NCBI GenBank assembly: GCA_028281285.1
Contig: JANQKF010000001.1
Location: 122,554 to 186,553 of the forward strand
Direction: 5' to 3'
Length of the DNA: 64,000 nucleotides
Source of the DNA: Cyclobacteriaceae bacterium
Lineage (GTDB): Bacteria; Bacteroidota; Bacteroidia; Cytophagales; Cyclobacteriaceae
In this document: positions 33,550 through 41,986 of the stretch, in pieces
How positions within the stretch are numbered: the stretch's first letter is position 1
How the letters are laid out: every line of letters begins with the position of its first letter
Made by a program: the position numbers and the translations under genes
Notes under the pieces: generated by a model
Told to the model about the DNA's origin: nothing
Seen by the model: the letters and a program-made list of their open reading frames with translations, nothing else
Databases searched by the model: none

Positions 33550-35805
33550 ATGCTTTCTTTTTCCGTTTCGAAAAAGTACATCTTCACCTTCCTTCTTTTT
33601 GTAATTGCCTTGGTTTCTTGCCAAACCGATTATGAAGAGCCTGAGATTTCATTGGATGCCTATCAAATTGTGGATGGTTTCGATCTGGAAGTTGTGGCCT
33701 CAGAGCCCTTTCTGGAAGCTCCGGTAGCCATCGACTTTGATAATCGAGGACGAATCTGGACGGTCGAAATGCGCGGATATATGCAAACCCTGACTGGAGA
33801 AAGTGAGGACATGCCTAATGGCGTGATCTCCATTTTGGAAGACAAGGATGGTGATGGTGTGATCGATCATTCCAAGGTGTTTTTGGACAACCTGGTTTTA
33901 CCTCGAGCCATTGCCCATGTTTATGGCGGGTTGCTCTATGCCGAACCGCCTAATCTCTGGTTTGTTGAAATCGAAAATGACAAACCGGGTAAAAAGGTCC
34001 TTGTAGATTCCTTATATGCCACCGAAGGAAATGTGGAACATCAACCCAATGGTTTGATGATGAATATTGACAATTGGATTTATAATTCCAGATCACATTT
34101 CCGGTATCAACGCAAGAATGGTGTGTGGAAAAAAGAACCTACTACTCTGAGAGGGCAGTGGGGTATCTCAAAAGATAACTTTGGACGACTTTACTATAAT
34201 ACCAACTCTACACAGCTTGTAGGAGACTATGTTTTCCCTAATGTTCATATTCAAAATGAATATTTTCAGCCTCGAGCAGGAGTAGGAAAGGTGTTGACCA
34301 GAAATCAACGGGTTTATCCGCTGCATGCTACTTTAGTTAATCGCGGTTACCAGAAAGGGGTGCTGGATGCCGATAGCATGTTGGTGAATGTCACTTCAGC
34401 TTGTGGGCCATTGATTTATCGTGGCGGTCAGTTTCCTGCTGAATATGATCAGAATGCCTTTGTCTGTGCCCCGGAGGTGAATATCGTTAAGCGAAATATT
34501 TTGAGTTTTGATGGCCCATTCACCACGGCCGAACAGGCCTATGATGATCACGAGTTTTTAGCTGCGACTGATGAGGGCTTTCGTCCGGTCAACCTTTTCA
34601 ATGGCCCGGATGGTGCCATGTATATAGTGGACATGCATCGAGGAATCATCCAACATGGGGCCTATATGACCTCATATCTAAGAGAACGATTGGCCGAACG
34701 AGGATTGGATAAGGTGATTGGGATGGGTAGAGTATTGAAGGTAAAAAGTCAAGATACTCCGCTTTTGGAAGTTCCTGATTTGGAGGCTGCAGCTTCTGAG
34801 GAATTAGTCAACCTATTATCCCATCAAAACGGATGGGTACGTGATCGGGCACAACAACTCCTGATCCATCTATCAGATGATCAGATCGTGGATCGCCTTA
34901 AAGAAGTCATACTTAATTCGGGTTCAGGAATTGAGGCAGTCCATGCGGTCTATGCCTTGCACGGTATGGGTTGGCTGGAATCCAATCTCCTTATTGAAAT
35001 GGTCACTAAGGGAAGTAGGGACTTGGCAGCACATTGTTTATTGCTACTCCGTGAATACAAGGAATATCTCGATGGGAATGCAGAAGTTGAAATGATGAAT
35101 GCAATTCAGGATCAGTCCGACCCTATCATTGACCTCTATGCAATTGCCTATCTGGGAAGTCGGTCGCAAGATTATGAGAATTATGTGGTGCCCATGACCA
35201 CCGTTATAGCGAAGAAACATGATAAAGACATTTACTATGATGCCGCAGTCAGTGCCATAGCCGGCTATGAAGAAGACTTTCTGGATGATCAGAGGACAAT
35301 TGATATTGGTCAACCTGAAAAGTTGGTGGACAAAGTAACGGCCACTTTGAAAAATCGCAGGGCCGATAAGAAATACTGGATTCATCAGCAGGCTACAATC
35401 CCTTCCGATGATCGTACTAAGGGATTGAAGCTCTTTAGAACCACGTGCACAGCCTGCCATGGGCAGGGAGGAGAAGGAATTGATCAACTGGCTCCTCCGT
35501 TGCAAGATTCTGAATACATTAAAGGCTCTAAGAAACGTTTGGCACTTATCCTTCTCCATGGCCTGAAAGGCCCTGTGCACGTCAATGGCACTCGTTATGA
35601 GTTTAATGCGCACATGCCGGGTATCGCTGACAATACAACCATTTCAGACCAGGACATTGCCGACTTAATCACCTACCTAAGCAATGCCTTTGGCAATTCC
35701 AGACGAGAGATCAATGCTCAAGGAGTCAAAGAACTCAGGTCAGTCAAACCCAAAGAAGGGGCATTTACCGAAGAAGAATTAAAAGCACTTATTGATGATG
35801 ACTAG
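33550..35805 (+). CDS. PVC-type heme-binding dehydrogenase lipoprotein (propeller + HEAT + cytochrome c)
   Basis: A 751-residue lipoprotein (VIALVSC, Cys at about 24). About 45-390 is a sorbosone-dehydrogenase-like beta-propeller beginning FDLEVVASEPFLEAPVAIDFDNRGRIWTVEMRGY. About 400-600 is helical, HEAT-like. About 620-730 is a cytochrome c domain with heme motif CTACH (633-637) and a possible axial methionine in AHMPG. This architecture is frequent in Planctomycetes and marine Bacteroidota and is thought to oxidise sugars in the periplasm, passing electrons to the chain. Its last codons overlap the DUF1080 gene, which supports a joint role. Confidence 0.9.
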   Translation: MLSFSVSKKYIFTFLLFVIALVSCQTDYEEPEISLDAYQIVDGFDLEVVASEPFLEAPVAIDFDNRGRIWTVEMRGYMQTLTGESEDMPNGVISILEDKDGDGVIDHSKVFLDNLVLPRAIAHVYGGLLYAEPPNLWFVEIENDKPGKKVLVDSLYATEGNVEHQPNGLMMNIDNWIYNSRSHFRYQRKNGVWKKEPTTLRGQWGISKDNFGRLYYNTNSTQLVGDYVFPNVHIQNEYFQPRAGVGKVLTRNQRVYPLHATLVNRGYQKGVLDADSMLVNVTSACGPLIYRGGQFPAEYDQNAFVCAPEVNIVKRNILSFDGPFTTAEQAYDDHEFLAATDEGFRPVNLFNGPDGAMYIVDMHRGIIQHGAYMTSYLRERLAERGLDKVIGMGRVLKVKSQDTPLLEVPDLEAAASEELVNLLSHQNGWVRDRAQQLLIHLSDDQIVDRLKEVILNSGSGIEAVHAVYALHGMGWLESNLLIEMVTKGSRDLAAHCLLLLREYKEYLDGNAEVEMMNAIQDQSDPIIDLYAIAYLGSRSQDYENYVVPMTTVIAKKHDKDIYYDAAVSAIAGYEEDFLDDQRTIDIGQPEKLVDKVTATLKNRRADKKYWIHQQATIPSDDRTKGLKLFRTTCTACHGQGGEGIDQLAPPLQDSEYIKGSKKRLALILLHGLKGPVHVNGTRYEFNAHMPGIADNTTISDQDIADLITYLSNAFGNSRREINAQGVKELRSVKPKEGAFTEEELKALIDDD

Positions 35806-37147
35806 AATCTGCTTGTTCCTCCTATTTATCTTCTCAATTTCTGTTTCTGCCCAGGAAAATTGGACACCACTCTTTAATGGTAATGATCTCTCAGGATGGA
35901 AGATCCTTGGCGGAGTTGCAGACTATTCAATTGAAGGCAATGAAATTGTAGGTAGAACGAGAGGGCGTTCCAATACCTTTTTGACTACCGAAAAGGAGTA
36001 TGGTGATTTCATTCTTGAGTTAGAGGTTTGGGTAGATGCTCGAATGAATTCAGGAATGCAATTCCGAAGCGCAGTCAATGAGCAAGGAAGAGTGTATGGG
36101 TATCAGGCCGAAATCGATCCGGGGCCAAGAGCATACAGTGGAGGGTTGTATGATGAAGGTAGAAGGGACTGGCTCTATCCTCTTTCTCTCAACCCGAAAG
36201 GACAAAAAGCCTTTGTCAATGGGCAATGGAATAAGTATAGAATTGAAGCAATAGGCATGGACATCCGGATTTGGGTAAACGGCATTTGTACCACTAAACT
36301 GAGAGATGATGTTTCTCCTTCCGGATTTATTGGGTTGCAAGTACATGGTGTTCCGGATGGACAGGAAGGTAGAGAAGTCAAATGGAGAAATATTCGGATC
36401 GCAACTTCAGGGGTAGAAGAATTGAGTTGGCCGACTCCACTCGATATCTACGAATTGGACTTAACCAATAATGGCTTAACAGAATCTGAAAAAAGATTGG
36501 GTTGGCAGATGTTATGGGATGGTAAAACGACTCAAGGTTGGAGAGAGATTCATGAAACGGGCTTTCCCGAATCAAGATGGGCTTTGGAAAACGGAGAGTT
36601 ACGAGTAAAATCTGGTGGGCAAAGTACATCCAACGGTGTGGACTTGGTCACCGAAAAATCCTTTCGGAATTTTGAACTCAGCTTGCAATTCAAATTAACC
36701 AAGGGCGCTAACAGTGGTATCAAATACCTCGTCAATGAAGACTTGAATCCGGAGGGCGGGGCTATCGGTCTTGAATATCAAATTCTGGATAACCAAAACC
36801 ACCCCGATGCCAAAAAGGGAATAAACGGTAATAGAACCATCGCCAGTCTTTATGATATGATTCCCGCTGAAAACCTGTCTTATGCAGGCATGGGCAGACG
36901 TTTTATGAGGCTGGTAGGTGCCTGGAACCACGCCCGTATCATCGTCAAAGATGGCTGGGTAGAGCATTGGCTCAATGGATTCAAGGTCGTTGAATACGAC
37001 CGATTTTCGCCATTGTTTAAGGCCATGGTTGCCAAAAGCAAGTACAAAGACTGGCCGAACTTCGGGCGTGAAAAATCCGGGCATATTGTATTGCAGGATC
37101 ATGGCGATAATGTTGTTTATCGCAACATCAAAATTCGCGAGTTCTAG
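35795..37147 (+). CDS. Exported protein with two tandem DUF1080 (3-keto-disaccharide hydrolase) domains
   Basis: A 450-residue exported protein. ATG 35795 is used, 11 bases inside the upstream gene; ATG 35798 would work equally well. A signal peptide (about 1-20) is followed by two DUF1080 beta-jelly rolls: about 22-205 (WTPLFNGNDLSGWKILGG, NSGMQFRSAV, GFIGLQVHG) and about 228-450 (MLWDGKTTQGWREIHETG, ANSGIKYLVNE, HIVLQDHGDNVVYRNIKIREF). DUF1080 proteins include hydrolases of 3-keto-disaccharides. Pairing with a propeller/heme dehydrogenase fits a route in which a sugar is oxidised and the keto-glycoside then cleaved; that is inference. Tandem copies in one chain are less common than single ones. 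Confidence 0.88.
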   Translation: MMTRICLFLLFIFSISVSAQENWTPLFNGNDLSGWKILGGVADYSIEGNEIVGRTRGRSNTFLTTEKEYGDFILELEVWVDARMNSGMQFRSAVNEQGRVYGYQAEIDPGPRAYSGGLYDEGRRDWLYPLSLNPKGQKAFVNGQWNKYRIEAIGMDIRIWVNGICTTKLRDDVSPSGFIGLQVHGVPDGQEGREVKWRNIRIATSGVEELSWPTPLDIYELDLTNNGLTESEKRLGWQMLWDGKTTQGWREIHETGFPESRWALENGELRVKSGGQSTSNGVDLVTEKSFRNFELSLQFKLTKGANSGIKYLVNEDLNPEGGAIGLEYQILDNQNHPDAKKGINGNRTIASLYDMIPAENLSYAGMGRRFMRLVGAWNHARIIVKDGWVEHWLNGFKVVEYDRFSPLFKAMVAKSKYKDWPNFGREKSGHIVLQDHGDNVVYRNIKIREF

Positions 37148-37264
37148 CCTTTTCTGAGCACTATTATTTAAATGGTTTAGAGTACTCATCCTCATCGCTT
37201 TAGATCATGACAGAAATTCTTATATTTCTTATTAAATCAATTTTCCTCTACTGACTAGACTATT

Positions 37265-39034
37265 TTGAAACCTACTGACATCAAAGATCCGGAATACTTC
37301 CATAAGGTGGTTGACTGTCAGTATGCCTGTCCTGCACACACTCCTGTCCCGGAATACATCCGATTGATAGCAGCCAAGCGGTACACCGATGCATACATGA
37401 TCAACTGGGAGTCGAATGTCTTTCCGGGAATCCTCGGAAGAACATGCGACCGACCTTGTGAACCTGCCTGTAGAAGAGGCAGGGTAGAAGAAGAACCTGT
37501 AGCCATCTGTCGACTGAAACGCGTTGCGGCAGATAACAAAGGCGATGTGAAGCAACACATGCCCCAGGGCCCTTTTGAAATGAACGGCAAGAAGGTTGCC
37601 TTAATCGGAGGCGGACCTGCTTCACTCACTGTAGCCCGTGACCTGGCTCCACTTGGTTATGAAATTCACCTATACGATGAATGGAATAAGGGAGGTGGAA
37701 TGATGCGTACTCAAATTCCTGCATTCCGACTACCTGAAGAAGTACTGGATGAGGAAGTCAATTATATCCTCGATCTGGGCATTCATACCCACTTCAATAC
37801 CTATGTCGATAGTATGAAGGAAATCATTGACAAAGGCTATGATGCAATTTTTGTGGGTACCGGAGCGCCAAAGGGTCGTGATTTGAAACTCCCGGGTAGA
37901 GAGGAGGCCAATGCCAATGTACACATTGGGATTGAGTTCCTGGCGAATGTGGCCTTTGAACATGTAGACAAGATTGGTGAAAAAGTCATTGTGCTTGGTG
38001 GAGGAAACACTGCGATGGACTGCTGTAGGACGTCCAGAAGAATTGGAGGAAAAGAAGTGAATGTGGTGGTGCGAAGCCCTTTTGAAAGCATGAAGGCATC
38101 GCCTTGGGAAATTGAAGATGCTCAGCGTGAAGATATTCCAATCCACAACAATATGCCTCCCAAGGAATTTGTTGTGGAAGATGGAAAGTTGAAAGGAGTA
38201 ATCTTCGAGAAAGTAAGGGCAGAATACGATGAGAATGGTAGAAGATCATTGGTTCCTACCGGTGAGTCTGATGTTTTCATTGAAGCCGATGACGTTATCA
38301 TTGCTATTGGTCAGGATACGTTTTGCCCTTGGATTGAAAGGGATTTGGGAATTGAATTCGGCAAGTGGGATCTTCCTGTTCTGGACAAGGAAACTTTCCA
38401 ATCCACATTGCCACATGTCTTCTTTGGAGGCGATGCGGCATTCGGACCAGAGAATGTGATTACCGCTGTGGCTCATGGCCACCAGGCGGCTGTATCCATC
38501 CATCATTACTGCGAAGGTAGGGATGTCAAAGAGCGCCTTGCGCCAATGACCAACTTGGTGAGCCAAAAGATGGGTATTCATGAGTGGACCTATGATAGCA
38601 CTGTCCCGGATGATGAACGTTATCTAGTTCCGCATGAAGACAAGTCCATCACCTTAAAAGAACGAAAGGTAGAGGTAGAGCTTGGTTTTGATCAAGAGAC
38701 AGGATTCAAAGAGGCTCAACGCTGTTTGAACTGTGACGTGCAAACTGTCTTCACGGAAGATAAATGTATTGAATGCGATGCTTGTATGGATATTTGTCCG
38801 ACTTCTTGCATCACTTTCACTCACAATGGAGAAGAGGAAGACCTACGAACTCGTTTGAAGGCGCCAGCCAACAATCTTACGCAAGACCTCTATGTCTCTG
38901 ATGTTTTGCCAACCGCCAGAGTCATGGTGAAGGATGAGGACGTTTGCCTTCATTGCGGGCTTTGTGCTGAGCGCTGTCCGACTACGGCTTGGGACATGCA
39001 GAAATTTTTGTACAACGTAACGAAGGCGCACTAG
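37265..39034 (+). CDS. GltD/NfnB-like FAD oxidoreductase with C-terminal 2x[4Fe-4S]
   Basis: A 589-residue electron-transfer subunit. The N-terminus (about 15-85) has the cysteine-rich CPAHTPVPEYI...GRTCDRPCEPACRRG helix that binds Fe-S clusters in glutamate synthase small subunits. FAD binding is at KVALIGGGPASLTVARDLA, and NAD(P)H binding at VIVLGGGNTAMDCCRTSRR. Two ferredoxin-type clusters close the chain (CIECDACMDICP and CLHCGLCAERCP, about 505-570). An in-frame TAG lies just upstream and no early ATG exists, so TTG 37265 is the probable start. It directly precedes the KorA- and KorB-like genes and probably links NAD(P)H to their ferredoxin-level electrons. Confidence 0.88.
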   Translation: MKPTDIKDPEYFHKVVDCQYACPAHTPVPEYIRLIAAKRYTDAYMINWESNVFPGILGRTCDRPCEPACRRGRVEEEPVAICRLKRVAADNKGDVKQHMPQGPFEMNGKKVALIGGGPASLTVARDLAPLGYEIHLYDEWNKGGGMMRTQIPAFRLPEEVLDEEVNYILDLGIHTHFNTYVDSMKEIIDKGYDAIFVGTGAPKGRDLKLPGREEANANVHIGIEFLANVAFEHVDKIGEKVIVLGGGNTAMDCCRTSRRIGGKEVNVVVRSPFESMKASPWEIEDAQREDIPIHNNMPPKEFVVEDGKLKGVIFEKVRAEYDENGRRSLVPTGESDVFIEADDVIIAIGQDTFCPWIERDLGIEFGKWDLPVLDKETFQSTLPHVFFGGDAAFGPENVITAVAHGHQAAVSIHHYCEGRDVKERLAPMTNLVSQKMGIHEWTYDSTVPDDERYLVPHEDKSITLKERKVEVELGFDQETGFKEAQRCLNCDVQTVFTEDKCIECDACMDICPTSCITFTHNGEEEDLRTRLKAPANNLTQDLYVSDVLPTARVMVKDEDVCLHCGLCAERCPTTAWDMQKFLYNVTKAH

Positions 39035-40858
39035 ATGGGGCAGGCAAGTGGAGTAAATGACTTTGTGATCAGATTCGCAAATGTCAATGGGTCAGGATCA
39101 GCAAGTGCGAACGATATGTTTGCCAAGGCCATATTCAGAATGGGCATTCCTGTTTCCCCTAAAAACATTTTTCCATCCAATATTCAAGGACTGCCCACGT
39201 GGTATGAAGTCCGAGTAAATGACAAAGGATACTTGGGAAGGAGAGAAGGGGTCGATATCATAGTTTCCGTCAATCCTCAAAGCTTTGACAAGGATACAGA
39301 AATTGTCAAGCAAGGAGGATACTTTATTTACGACAATTCTAAACCTCTTCACGATCAATACCGAAGAGAGGATATCAACTACATTGGAATTCCCATGATT
39401 AAGCTGGCTATGGAGCACTATACCAATCCAAGGCAGCAACAGCTTTTCAAGAATATCATCTATGTGGGTGCATTGAGTGAATTGTTGGGGATTGAAATGG
39501 AAGTGATCAAAGGGATTATTGCTGAGCAATTTCAAAAGAAACCTAAGCTTATTCCCCCGAATGAACTGGCACTTGATCTCGGGGCAAACTACGCCCGGGA
39601 AAACTATGATTGTCCACTTGAGTTCAGGCTGGAACGATCGAATGGAGTCGGTGATAGCATTCTCATTGATGGGAATACTGCCGGTGGAATAGGTGCTGTA
39701 TTTGGAGGGGCAACCGTTGCCTCATGGTATCCCATTACACCATCAACCTCATTTGTAGGTGCATTCGAGGAATTTGCCAACAAGCTTAGAGTAGATAAAG
39801 ACACGGATCGTAAGAATTTTGCGATAATTCAGGCCGAAGATGAGCTGGCAGCTGTAGGCATGGTGCTGGGAGCCACCTGGAATGGTGCTCGTGCCTTTAC
39901 CGCCACAAGTGGCCCGGGAGTATCCCTTATGAGTGAATTCCTTGGACTGGCTTACTTTGCTGAGATACCGGTGACTTTGGTCAACGTTCAGCGAGCAGGT
40001 CCCTCTACTGGAATGCCCACAAGGACTCAGCAGGCTGATATTCTTTCATCAGCATATGCCTCTCATGGGGATACCAGGCATATTTTGCTTTTCCCAAACA
40101 CTCCGGAAGAATGCTTCAGGTTTACTGCCCAGGCACTTGACCTTGCCGATCGTTTTCAGACCCCGGTGATCTTAATGACTGACCTGGATTTGGGAATGAA
40201 CAAACACGTGTCCCCTCCGCTGGACTTTTCCGAAGATCAGAAGTATGATATAGGTAAGGTTTTGGATGCGGAAGCCCTCGAAAACACAGAAGAATACGGT
40301 CGATACGTGGATGTGGATGATGACGGAATCTGCTATCGAACCTTGCCTGGCACACATCCAACGAAGGGAGCATTCTTCACTCGGGGAACTGCAAGAGACG
40401 AAATGGCCAGGTATACCGAAGATGGTGCAGCCTACAAAAGAGTAGTTGATCGTTTGATGAAGAAGTGGGAAACCGCCAAGTCTTATGTTCCGGAACCAGA
40501 GCTCTTCCAGGAAGGCAACAAAAATGATAATGGTGTTATTTTCTTTGGAACTACCACCTATGCTGCCATGGAGGCGAGTGAGATGATGAAGGAGGTTGGT
40601 ATTGAATTGGACATGATGCGAATTGCAGCATTTCCTTTTAATGAAACAGTAGATGAGTTCATCAAATCACACGATAAGGTATTCGTAGTGGAGCAGAATC
40701 GAGATGCTCAATTCCGCTCTTTACTTATCAATGAATTGGAAATCAATCCAAACAAGTTGATTCCGATTTTGAACTATGACGGTATGCCGATAACGGCTGA
40801 TAAAATCAAACAGCTGATCGAAGAATCAGAAGTATTTGCTCAAGAAACCCAAAACTGA
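39035..40858 (+). CDS. korA: 2-oxoacid:acceptor oxidoreductase, fused gamma-alpha subunit
   Basis: A 607-residue fusion. About 1-185 is the gamma domain (NVNGSGSASANDMFAKAIFRMG and LGRREGVDIIVSVNP) and about 195-600 the alpha (pyrimidine-binding) part with DGNTAGGIGAVFGGATVASWYPITPSTSF, AEDELAAVGMVLGATWNGARAFTATSGPGVSLMSEFLGLAYFAEIPV and GPSTGMPTRTQQAD. With the beta subunit it oxidatively decarboxylates a 2-oxoacid, most likely 2-oxoglutarate, to the acyl-CoA, reducing ferredoxin. It starts at the base after the FAD subunit's stop. The kor symbol follows fusion type and family; the substrate has not been shown. Confidence 0.9.
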   Translation: MGQASGVNDFVIRFANVNGSGSASANDMFAKAIFRMGIPVSPKNIFPSNIQGLPTWYEVRVNDKGYLGRREGVDIIVSVNPQSFDKDTEIVKQGGYFIYDNSKPLHDQYRREDINYIGIPMIKLAMEHYTNPRQQQLFKNIIYVGALSELLGIEMEVIKGIIAEQFQKKPKLIPPNELALDLGANYARENYDCPLEFRLERSNGVGDSILIDGNTAGGIGAVFGGATVASWYPITPSTSFVGAFEEFANKLRVDKDTDRKNFAIIQAEDELAAVGMVLGATWNGARAFTATSGPGVSLMSEFLGLAYFAEIPVTLVNVQRAGPSTGMPTRTQQADILSSAYASHGDTRHILLFPNTPEECFRFTAQALDLADRFQTPVILMTDLDLGMNKHVSPPLDFSEDQKYDIGKVLDAEALENTEEYGRYVDVDDDGICYRTLPGTHPTKGAFFTRGTARDEMARYTEDGAAYKRVVDRLMKKWETAKSYVPEPELFQEGNKNDNGVIFFGTTTYAAMEASEMMKEVGIELDMMRIAAFPFNETVDEFIKSHDKVFVVEQNRDAQFRSLLINELEINPNKLIPILNYDGMPITADKIKQLIEESEVFAQETQN

Positions 40859-40862
40859 CCCT

Positions 40863-41915
40863 ATGAGCTTTGTAAAACCAGTTTTCAGACACCCCGAATT
40901 ACCAACCAATGAAATCGGCTATGCACAAGCTGATTATGAGGGTGCAATTTCAACACTTTGTGCAGGCTGTGGACATGATTCAATCAGCGCTTCAATTATG
41001 GAGGCCTGCTTTGAAATGAATATCGAGCCTCATAAGATTGCCAAGGTTTCGGGAATTGGATGCTCTTCCAAAGCACCGACTTATTTCTTGAGTAATTCTC
41101 ACGGATTTAACTCGGTACATGGCCGAATGCCTTCCGTGGTTACCGGTGCTTATCTGGCCAATCGCGATTTGATCTACTTGGGAGTATCCGGAGATGGGGA
41201 TACGGCTTCAATAGGTATGGGTCAGTTCGTACATGCCATCCGAAGAAATCTGAATATGGTCTACATTGTCATGAATAATGGTTGTTATGGATTGACTAAA
41301 GGACAGGATTCTGCCACTCAGGACTTAGGCGCTGTGAACAAGGCCGGAGTAGAAAATCAATTCCATGCGATTGATCTTACCGCTTTGGCAATGGAGCAGG
41401 GAGCCACTTTTGTGGCAAGAAGCTTTTCCGGGGACAAAAACCAATTGGTTCCCCTGTTAAAATCGGCTATGAAGCATCCGGGATTTGCTTTTATTGATGT
41501 GATTTCCCCTTGCGTGACTTTCAATAATCACAATGGCTCAAAAAAGTCCTATCAATTTACCCGGGATCATATTGAAGCCACTGCTTCGATTGATTTCGTG
41601 CCCGAACGGGACGAGATCAAGGTCGACTATGGGGCCGGATTGAGCGTACATGTAGAATTGCATGATGGTTCTGTGATTCAACTTCAAAAATTAGATTCGG
41701 ATTGGGATCCTACGGATAGAAGCTCCTCGGTCAGGCATTTACATACCTCAAAAGCGGAAGGTAAAATCCTTACGGGTCTGCTCTATATTGATCCGAAGAG
41801 TCAGGAATTACATGAGTTGCAGCAAACCAGTACGACCCCGCTCAATACCATGCGGGAGGATATTTTAAACCCTGGAGAGGAGGCCTTAGCCAGCATTAAT
41901 CAATCGTTCCGTTAG
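40863..41915 (+). CDS. korB: 2-oxoacid:ferredoxin oxidoreductase beta (TPP) subunit
   Basis: A 350-residue TPP-binding subunit started at ATG 40863, four bases behind the alpha stop. STLCAGCGHDSISASI and KVSGIGCSSKAPTYF are beta-subunit signatures, GVSGDGDTASIGMGQF is the Mg-TPP site, MVYIVMNNGCYGLTKGQ follows, and FIDVISPCVTFNNH is typical of the Kor type. The C-terminal about 90 residues are a further small domain. It completes the reaction centre with the alpha subunit. A 71-bp gap separates it from the convergent S9 peptidase; no terminator is evident there. Confidence 0.92.
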   Translation: MSFVKPVFRHPELPTNEIGYAQADYEGAISTLCAGCGHDSISASIMEACFEMNIEPHKIAKVSGIGCSSKAPTYFLSNSHGFNSVHGRMPSVVTGAYLANRDLIYLGVSGDGDTASIGMGQFVHAIRRNLNMVYIVMNNGCYGLTKGQDSATQDLGAVNKAGVENQFHAIDLTALAMEQGATFVARSFSGDKNQLVPLLKSAMKHPGFAFIDVISPCVTFNNHNGSKKSYQFTRDHIEATASIDFVPERDEIKVDYGAGLSVHVELHDGSVIQLQKLDSDWDPTDRSSSVRHLHTSKAEGKILTGLLYIDPKSQELHELQQTSTTPLNTMREDILNPGEEALASINQSFR

Positions 41916-41986
41916 GACAGCTTTTGATTGATTATGCTGTGAAAGCATTCGATGCGAATTTTAACAAGTACTATTATGCTAAGACC

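Noticed and set aside
35044..35613. 189-residue open frame antisense to the heme dehydrogenase
   Set aside because: The plus strand encodes the CTACH heme domain there; the antisense frame has no support.
36695..37195. 166-residue open frame antisense to the DUF1080 gene
   Set aside because: Shadow of a conserved gene; no motif.
37207..37254. Fifteen-codon frame (MTEILIFLIK...) before the 2-oxoacid oxidoreductase operon
   Set aside because: Considered as a leader peptide, but there is no run of regulatory codons and no attenuator hairpin behind it.
41916..41986. Possible terminator between korB and the S9 peptidase
   Set aside because: Only 5-bp stems without T runs are present, too weak to call.
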